The notes under the pieces were generated by a model. It was not told the origin of the DNA, did not search any database, and worked only from the letters and a program-made list of their open reading frames with translations. The position numbers were made by a program, and so were the translations under genes. Positions 20,321 through 26,853 of a DNA stretch of 26,853 nucleotides are shown here, one piece after another. Every line of letters starts with the position of its first letter. Position 1 is the first letter of the stretch. This DNA comes from Emmonsiellopsis sp. PD_33 (taxonomy: Eukaryota; Ascomycota; Eurotiomycetes; Onygenales; Ajellomycetaceae): the NCBI GenBank assembly GCA_032988165.1, contig JANTQF010000429.1:1-26853 (forward strand), read 5' to 3'.

Positions 20321-21242
20321 CTATTTAGCGCTCTCCTCGGAGGTGGCCGCGGGCTTGGACTCTTCAGTGGATGCAGGTTCCTGCTTGGGTTGGAGAGGGG
20401 TTAGTTTTATGGATAATCTGTTGAGTTGACACGTGGTGGCGAAAGGGGGGGATCGTTGTTGCGGTACGGATCTGGAAAATATTGCGGAGCAAAACATGAA
20501 GTGGATTGTATACTCCGCGTAGCAGTAGTAAATAAAATGGCCAAAATCACCAATTCGATACATGCCACGAGTATCCCGACTAGCATTCGCTCATAAATTC
20601 CAAAATAAGAAAAAGACATTTATTGCTTTAACGCACCTCCGTCTTCAAGGGCTCAGCTTCGGCCTCCGCGGCCTTGACAGACTCAGAAGCTGTAGTTTTC
20701 TGCGATGGGGTTTCCGGCTCTGACTCAGATCCGCGCGCGGGCTCGTCGACCGGCAGCTTTTTCGTTGGAATTTCGGATGCATCCTGTGGTTCCGCGGGGG
20801 CTGGCTGGACTGGTTGTTCCTCTTCCTTGGCATGCTCCTCCTCGTGTGCTTCCTCAGCATGCTCATGCCCGTGGCCATGAGAACCGGAAGCGCGCTGGGG
20901 GCTTTGGGAAAGGAGGAAGCTGGCGCTGGGGACGGTGATGGCAATTGCACCGATCAGCCTGTTCTTGCGGAGTTAGCCGAGACGGTTTCGCCAATGCGCA
21001 GAAGAGGAGGCGGAGAAACAATAGCCCACTGAAGTTGGAAGAGGCCGTGGGATACCGTGGGATACAAAAAAGGGATGCAAGGCGTACCATGGCAAATCGC
21101 TGCTCTTCTTGGGGGCCTCATGGGCATATGTTCTTCTAGAGGACTGTTGCCAGACCCGAGAGGCAGCTCTAGCACCGGCTATTCTGGACGATTGCTGGGC
21201 CGTGAAGAGAGTGCGGAAGGCGGTGGCGCGCGGGAGAACCAT
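20321..21242 (-). CDS. Mitochondrial single-pass protein with His/Glu-rich hydrophilic tail
   Basis: Three exons read leftward, 21242-21088, 20958-20637 and 20380-20321, give 178 residues. The start (MVLPRATAFRTLFTAQQSSR) is a typical mitochondrial presequence: basic, Ser/Ala-rich, no acid residues, with a likely cut after RRTY (residue 39). One helix follows at about 53-69 (LIGAIAITVPSASFLLS), then a hydrophilic tail with a HGHGHEHAEEAHEEEH segment and a Pro/Glu/Ser/Ala-rich end. The second intron is long (256 bases, GTGCGT start, ACTAACC branch, AGCAG end); the last exon keeps the frame and the composition, which supports it. If that intron is kept, translation ends after two codons. The likely place is the inner membrane with the tail in the intermembrane space. 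I do not recognise the family by name; a small fungal respiratory or assembly subunit is possible. It is divergent from the CAND1 gene. Confidence 0.75.
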
Positions 21243-22089
21243 GGTGGGCGATAGCAGGCGGTCTGTCTGGATCCTGGGTCTGCAATTGGGGTGCAACGGA
21301 AGTCCTGGGAGGTGGATGGCGGGATGAGGAAGAGAAATCAAGAGAAATCAAGCGGCTGGGAGACGAAGATGAAGTCAGACCGGGCTGCGGTGGGAGTCAC
21401 GTGACTGCGAGGTATTCCCAGGTATTTCGCAATGTTGACGGTCAGCGAGGAGCAACAAAACAGGAATTTGGACGTCGTTTTGGTTGTTGTTTGCGCGGGA
21501 AATAGAAGATATCCCTGGTCATGTATCTGCTGTAAATAGTACCACAATCTAAACTAGCTGAAGTGACAAACTGCAATGCCAGAGGGCAGTTGAATACTTC
21601 GTGAATATCTAGTCCAACGTGGCGGTACATCGGGGTACTTGATGCAGCACCGACATCCAGAGCGGGGGAGTTTGCTGGTTGCGGGCTTCATAACAACTTC
21701 AACTTCACCTGCTGGACACTTCTCCTCAGACACCATCCACTTCTCTGTGCGCGCGGTTGATTCCTGTCTGGTGCCGGCGTCTGTCTCTCTTCTTTCTCGC
21801 GTCTTGCCGTCTCGTATATTTATTTCCCCGCTCTGCTGCCTGACACTATGCGTGGTGGGAGCTGCTAAACAGACTTGGTGCCCATCTACAGCACAGCATT
21901 TGTTGTAAGTTGGCACTCCATTTGTTTCCGTGACGACTCCAGATTTCTTTAAAGATCCTAGCCTTTGTGCTTTCAGAAGACTGACACCTCCTTGCTTAAT
22001 AGTCATCCCTCCCCAGCCGGTTCGGGAGCTCCCTTCAGCTTGATTCAACCCCCCGCCTCATATCAGACTCAACACCAAGCAACGGAACC
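21243..22089. promoter_or_regulatory. Divergent promoter region, mitochondrial protein / CAND1 genes
   Basis: The 847 bases between the two start codons hold both promoters. A perfect palindrome AGTCACGTGACT sits at 21395-21406, about 150 bases upstream of the mitochondrial-protein start. On the CAND1 side, a GTAAGT donor at 21905 and a TTTCAG acceptor ending at 21976 could bound a 72-base intron in the 5' leader, and a seven-codon upstream frame (ATG near 21847) precedes it. Both are guesses from consensus. No further gene is seen. Confidence 0.5.
21395..21406. promoter_or_regulatory. Perfect palindrome AGTCACGTGACT (E-box)
   Basis: A fully self-complementary 12-mer containing GTCACGTGAC, the extended site of Cbf1-like bHLH factors. 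Its place, about 150 bases before the start codon of a nuclear gene for a mitochondrial protein, is a normal promoter distance, which makes this the best supported of the four CACGTG elements in the window. Confidence 0.5.
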
Positions 22090-25000
22090 ATGTCGCATGA
22101 TAGACAGGAAACCCAGCAGAGCGTCAATAAGCTACTGTCCAAACTCACTGATCCCGACCCCGATATCCGGTATATGTCCCTCGACGACCTTCTCAAGACC
22201 CTCGAGCAAGCAAACGCCGCCTACATCTCCCAGGACACCCAGTCATGCTCCAGGCTCGTCGACGGGCTCCTGAAATCGCTCGAAGACCAGAATGGCGAGG
22301 TACAAAACCAGGCGTTGAAGTGGTATGTGGAATCAATAGCATTTCGAATTCTTCTTGATTATATTCAACCCTGCATGGCCATTACTCTAACCTATGTCAT
22401 AGTCTAAAACCACTCGTTGTCCGCCTTCCATCTGATTTGCTCAGCCCTCTTGTTGATCAACTCACACAAATGACTGCCTCGCAAACTATAGACACATCAG
22501 TCCCAAACACCGCCCTTAGGGTTATACTGACCACTCTACCACGACCCGACTCGAATCCAGCCCTCTCCCGTGAATCCCACGCTGGATATACCGCCGTTTC
22601 CAAGGTTCTCATTCCAAGATTGGTGGGAGATAGCATCACATCGAAATCATCAGGTGCAATGAAGGGAATGCTGGTTAATGATCCCGTGAAAGGATATAGC
22701 AGCGATGCACTCGACGTGTTGATTGAGGCTGTGGAGAGCTTTGGGTCGTTGTTTAGCGAATCAGAGCTCGCTGTTTTGGAAAAGACCGTGATGGCCATCA
22801 TCGAAAACGATCGTGCTGGGACGGTCGTGACCAAACGAGCCTTAACAGCCGTATCGGCTCTCCTAACCCACTTCTCGGACCCTCAGCTTAGCAATTTCGT
22901 CTCCAAGTTGATAGAAAGCTTCCGCTCCTCGCATCTTACCTCAACTCGCCGCAGACATCTCATTGCAACCATTGGTGCTCTGGCTAAATCTATCCCCTCA
23001 AAATTCGGCCCCTATTTGAAAACTTTAGCGCCCTTTGTACTTTCGGCCGTCAGCGAGGAAGAGTTGGATGAAATGAACGACGACGACTCGGATTCCGGGG
23101 AACATGGCCCTGAAGAAGACGAGTTACGTGAAACCGCACTCGTAACTCTTGAGACCTTACTTGGGTATTGCAGCAGTGAAATGCAGCCCTATCTTGGAGA
23201 TGCTATAAATGCGGCTTTGAGATACCTCAAGTATGACCCTAATGTGGCCGAAGTTGAAGATGAAGAAATGGGTGGAACTCAAGACGAAGGAAGCGATGAT
23301 GGCGCAACTGAGGAGCCGGACGAAGACGACGACGACGACGCGTACGATGATTTTGAGGAGGAGGAAGGATACAGCGATATCGACGACCTGAGCTGGAAAG
23401 TTCGTCGTTGTGCTGCTAAGGTGCTCAATAGGATTATCGCTACCCAAGCGCACAATCCAAAGCTTCTGGAGGATGGGTCTATTTATCAGCGAATTGCGCC
23501 TGCTCTTCTTGCAAGGTTCACTCGGGAGAGGGAAGAATCGGTGAAACTTGAAGCCGTTGCAAGCATGACATGTCTCGTGAAGAAAACCAGCGAGGGGTCA
23601 GCTGGCCTAAACCCCGATATCCTATTCTCCGACACACTCTCTCGAGAAAAAACTTCCCGGAAGCGGAGGAGACAAGATAGCGATGCCGGCAACATATTTG
23701 ATTTTGAGTCGGAAGTCGCATCCTCGTCCGCTATGAGCTCCCCGCTAGTCATACCATCAACCCCAAAAACCGGTCCTCAGGGTGAGGTTGCAAGATTGAC
23801 CCCAAGCACTATTCAGAATATCGTGAAGCTCTGGAAGAAAGCGTCTATACCATTGAAACAAGCTGCAATCGAACTTCTAAAAAGCCTGGCTCTTGTTCGG
23901 TACGGCGGCTTGGCTGATTTCCTACAGCAGATCGAAGACCCAATCGCAGATGCCTTGAAATCCTCCGCCTTATCAGGAAGCTATTCTGTATCCGCTGGGA
24001 CAACTTCGGTCAGTGCTAGCAGCTTACAGATTGAAACTCTGAGTTTGATTGCCGCGATATCCGAAACACACGCTTCCAATGCGTTATTACCGTTCCTTAT
24101 TGCTCTAATCCCTGGAGTCGTTGCCTCTGTGAACGATAAAAACTACAAGGTCGCAAGCGAGGCCCTTGGCGCGGTGGAGCAAATCGAGAAGGCCCTGACA
24201 CCGCCTCGGGTATCTGCCAATGAACAAGATCTTGGACTACAGCTAGAGAAGCTTTATGATATACTCATCGATAGGATTGCTGATAATAGCGCTGACTTGG
24301 AGGTTCGGCAACGTGCAATCCACGTCCTTGGGGTGTTGTTGGGCCGCACTTCTGGACCTCAAGGTGCCAAGTTCGTATCAGCTGCCCAGCGAACTAAGGG
24401 ATTAACCCTCCTTGTTGACCGTCTGAAAAATGAAACCACAAGGCTCGCGGCCGCTCGTGCCATTGATGATATTGCTCTGCTTGCCAGTGGCCCTAACGAT
24501 GTGACTACACCCTGGGTTAGTGCCGTGACCCTGGAGCTCGGCCACCAGCTTCGTAAATCCGACCGTGCCCTTCGTGGCTCTTGCTTGGACGCACTCAAAA
24601 GCCTCGCAATTAACCCACACACCCGTGCCCTCTATGACCAACGAACAATCCAGGATTTGACGGGTTTCCTTCTGCCTCTGCTCAGTGTGGAAGACCTCCA
24701 TCTTCTTACTCCCACTCTCGTCATTTTCAGCAAGATAATCCCTGGAAATGCAGATCAATTGGTCAACCCCAAAACTGTGGCCGCTCTTTGCTCTGTTGTC
24801 CAAGCTCCTCTAGTGGGGACTGTTTTGAAGGCATACCTACTTTTAGTCCGAGTGATTGGGGAGCAAGGAGCTGGAGCTCCACTTATGAAAGCATTCTTAC
24901 AAGATGTTGGAGTCAATGGAGACCCTTCTGTCGTCGGAAGAGCAATCGGAACATTGCTGGTATATGGCGGGCCAAAAGCTGGTGTTAAAATGCAAGACTT

Positions 25001-26321
25001 TGTGACCGAGCTCCAAACTGCGCAAGATGCTCAACGGAAATGTCTAGCCCTTGCTGTCCTGGGAGAAGTTGGTCTCCGCATGGGATCCGCCTGTGCTCTG
25101 ACCCCCGATGTGTTTATTTCGAACTTCAACTCCCAATCTGATAAGGTGCGACTGTCCGCGGCCATTGCGCTTGGCAACTGTGGCGCAAGCAATATCAAAG
25201 CGTATCTTCCCGTTATCCTAGAAGGTCTTGAAAACCCCTCTTCATCAAAGTATCTCCTACTCCATTCTCTGAGGGAGATCCTTCAACACCCTGAAAGTGT
25301 TCGGCCAGAGGTCGCACCATTTGCCACCCGTCTCTGGCAGAGACTTCTCACTGCATCCGATGATGAGGATAATCGTGCTGTCGGGGCGGAGTGTATTGGA
25401 AGATTGGCTCTAATTGACCCCAGTGCCTACATCCCCTTACTTCAGGTACATAGTCCCATATATTCCCGATACCCAAGGCTATTTTTACTGACTGGGATTC
25501 TTTTCTAGCAATACCTCTCAAGTGATAATCCTGCCGTCAGAGGCACTATCATTTCCGCTTTCCGCTACACCCTAGCTGATTCTAGTGACGCTTATAACGA
25601 TGTCCTCCGCCCTCTTATTTTGCCAGTATTGGTTGCCATGCTCAGTGATAAAGATTTGGGCAATCATCGTCTGGCTCTAACGACCGTAAATTCTGCCATC
25701 CACAACAAGACGAGCCTGGTGGTTCCACATCTCAGTAAACTGCTGCCAACAGTGCTTGCTGATACTAAAATCAATCCTGCGCTTATCAGAGAGGTACAAA
25801 TGGGTCCGTTTAGACACAAGGTGGACGACGGCTTGGAGGTTCGAAAGGTGAGAAATAAGAAACCCTGCCCCTTTAAAAATCTAGGTACTAACCCCAAAAC
25901 CCAGAGCGCCTACGAAACCCTCTACGCATGCCTCGACACCGCCTTCTCCACCATCAACGTCTCCGAAATTTTCGAACGCATCCTCGCCGGCGTCGCAGAT
26001 GAACAAGACATCCGCACCCTCAGCAACCTAATGATCTCCAAACTCATCGTGCTCGCGCCCGACGAAACCCGCGCCCGCCTGAACGCCCTCAGCGAACCAT
26101 TCCGCGTCGTCCTGTCGATGAAGCCAAAGGAGAACGCCGTGAAGCAGGAGCTTGAGAAGGCGCAGGAGGCCTCGTTGGGCGTGTTGAAGATTAGTCGTGA
26201 GTTGCAGAAGGCTTTCCCGGCGGCCGAGTCGGGGAATGACCATCATGCTTGGAAGGCTTATGTGGAGTGGATGGGGAAGGAGTTTGCGGGGTTGATTAGG
26301 AGTTTGGTTAGTGAGAGCTAG
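22090..26321 (+). CDS. CAND1: CAND1/TIP120, cullin-associated NEDD8-dissociated protein
   Basis: Four exons, 22090-22322, 22403-25445, 25509-25847 and 25905-26321, encode 1343 residues, close to the usual 1230-1350. The protein is a solenoid of HEAT repeats that wraps un-neddylated cullins and swaps substrate receptors of cullin-RING ubiquitin ligases, in cytosol and nucleus. Seen: N-terminal repeats (LLSKLTDPDPDIRYMSLDDL), two acidic inserts at about residues 298-312 and 360-408 (the second with EEPDEDDDDDAYDDFEEEE), then SWKVRRCAAKVLNRI, and a C-terminal TIP120 domain with VDDGLEVRK, SAYETLYACLD and PKENAVKQELEKAQE, matching the family. The VDDGLEVRK|SAYETL junction shows the last intron (25848-25904) is spliced; it is 57 bases long and free of stops in frame. 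In Aspergillus nidulans the protein is made from two genes (candA-N and candA-C); here both parts are one gene. Confidence 0.95.
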
Positions 26322-26727
26322 GTTGGGGTTAGGGGCAAAGGGGGGATATTAGTGGCGTGATAGATTGCCATTCTATGACTTGCACTTCATTTTGATTTTA
26401 GCTGTTATTGAATTTTTGATGAGATATGCCGATAAAGTGGTCAATGAAAATAAAAAAGAGCACGATTTAAGTATATATTTTCCCTACTTTCTGTGAGTTT
26501 GTTTATGGATTTCATAAGAGACAGGCACTGACAGAACAGGATTTCCCACCTACCTCCTACATGCACACATGTGGATGTAACCATGAAGGCAATATTCCAG
26601 AGATAAATAAACCATCTACACCCTATCCTATCCCATCCCATCCCATCCCATCCCATCCCATCCCATCCACGGATCAATCTCATGTAACTAACTTATGCCT
26701 CAACCCCAAAACCCCCAAACCCAAACC
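26322..26727. other. Intergenic region after CAND1 with microsatellite
   Basis: It holds the CAND1 3' end (AT-rich at 26440-26480) and the TCCCA repeat at 26620-26669. I looked on the minus strand for the continuation of the UTP22-like piece that enters from the right edge and found none. No gene is seen. Confidence 0.55.
26620..26669 (+). repeat. TCCCA pentanucleotide microsatellite
   Basis: Seven perfect tandem TCCCA copies at 26631-26665, with imperfect TCCTA and TCCAC units on the two sides. It is directly visible. A second C/A-rich stretch with AAACCC units follows at about 26701-26730, adjoining the end of the UTP22-like similarity. Confidence 0.9.
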
Positions 26728-26853
26728 CAAACTTTCCACAATGCTTCCATCTTTGAAGCGTCTAAGCTCAGATTTGTCGCCCCAGAATTTCTGGAAAGAA
26801 GCTGCTGCTTCTTTATCCTCAGCTGAGGGCCCATGGTCAACTACCCGATTTGA
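26728..26853 (-). pseudogene. UTP22: UTP22/NOL6 (Nrap) gene fragment, cut by the right edge
   Basis: Read leftward from the window edge, the frame gives VVDHGPSAEDKEAAASFQKF and then WGDKSELRRFKDGSIVESL. The FWG-x-KSELRRFKDGSI signature is characteristic of Utp22/NOL6 (Nrap), a nucleolar protein of the small-subunit processome that acts in 18S rRNA maturation. In the family the next residues are normally a hydrophobic residue and Trp (VW or similar). Here the frame runs into GLGLGVLGLR and a stop at 26680; reading one base on gives VW but then only repeat-like sequence and a stop. The family continues for several hundred more residues, yet only about 400 bases remain before the CAND1 end on the opposite strand. 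So the piece is either truncated, rearranged at the repeat, or continues through an unusual intron. Its upstream part lies outside the window. Confidence 0.7.

Noticed and set aside
26817..26828. Perfect palindrome CCTCAGCTGAGG
   Set aside because: It lies inside the UTP22-like coding piece, and several 12-base palindromes are expected by chance in this window.
1..26853. tRNA, rRNA, CRISPR, riboswitch or intact transposon
   Set aside because: I looked for tRNA T-arm signatures, spaced direct repeats and transposase motifs and saw none that hold up by eye.

Overview
The window is nuclear DNA of a filamentous ascomycete (Pezizomycotina), probably class Eurotiomycetes. The evidence is short 57-129 nt spliceosomal introns with GTA/GTG donors and CTAAC-like branch sites, two fungal-only Zn2Cys6 regulators, a fungal Lag1-type ceramide synthase, a TIP120/CAND1 gene and several fungal-type enzymes. 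I see no prokaryotic operons, rRNA, tRNA, CRISPR array or intact transposon. The class assignment is an inference from gene style.

Layout, left to right. (1) 672-1130 (+): a small cysteine-rich secreted protein. (2) 2854-4402 (+): an aldehyde dehydrogenase with a four-codon first exon. (3) 4597-4950 (-): a small membrane protein gene (DUF4267-like) broken by a frameshift. (4) 5549-7606 (-): a Zn2Cys6 transcription factor, divergent from (5) 8127-8942 (+), a secreted-pathway cytochrome b561 membrane protein. (6) 9738-10826 (-): a SET-domain protein. (7) 12003-13495 (-): a second Zn2Cys6 regulator of the AflR-like style, divergent from (8) 14635-16876 (+), a secreted GH127-type glycosidase. (9) 17495-19046 (+): ceramide synthase. 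(10) 20321-21242 (-): a mitochondrial single-pass protein with a His/Glu-rich tail. (11) 22090-26321 (+): full-length CAND1. (12) 26728-26853 (-): a fragment of the ribosome-biogenesis gene UTP22/NOL6 entering from the right edge and losing similarity beside a TCCCA microsatellite.

The left and centre (1-16.9 kb) look accessory: secreted proteins, a glycosidase, pathway-type regulators, a broken gene and long gene-poor gaps. The right part (17.5-26.9 kb) is housekeeping: sphingolipid synthesis, a mitochondrial protein, cullin regulation and ribosome biogenesis. Two divergent regulator/enzyme pairs (TF with b561 protein; AflR-like TF with GH127) are natural candidates for local co-regulation, but only position supports that.

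I do not see a clear undescribed multi-gene system. The points most worth a second look are the truncated UTP22 piece, the frameshifted membrane gene, the unsplit CAND1 gene with a stop-free 57-nt intron, and the GH127/regulator pair. Exon structures were worked out by hand from reading frame, splice consensus and family similarity; no alignments or searches were run.
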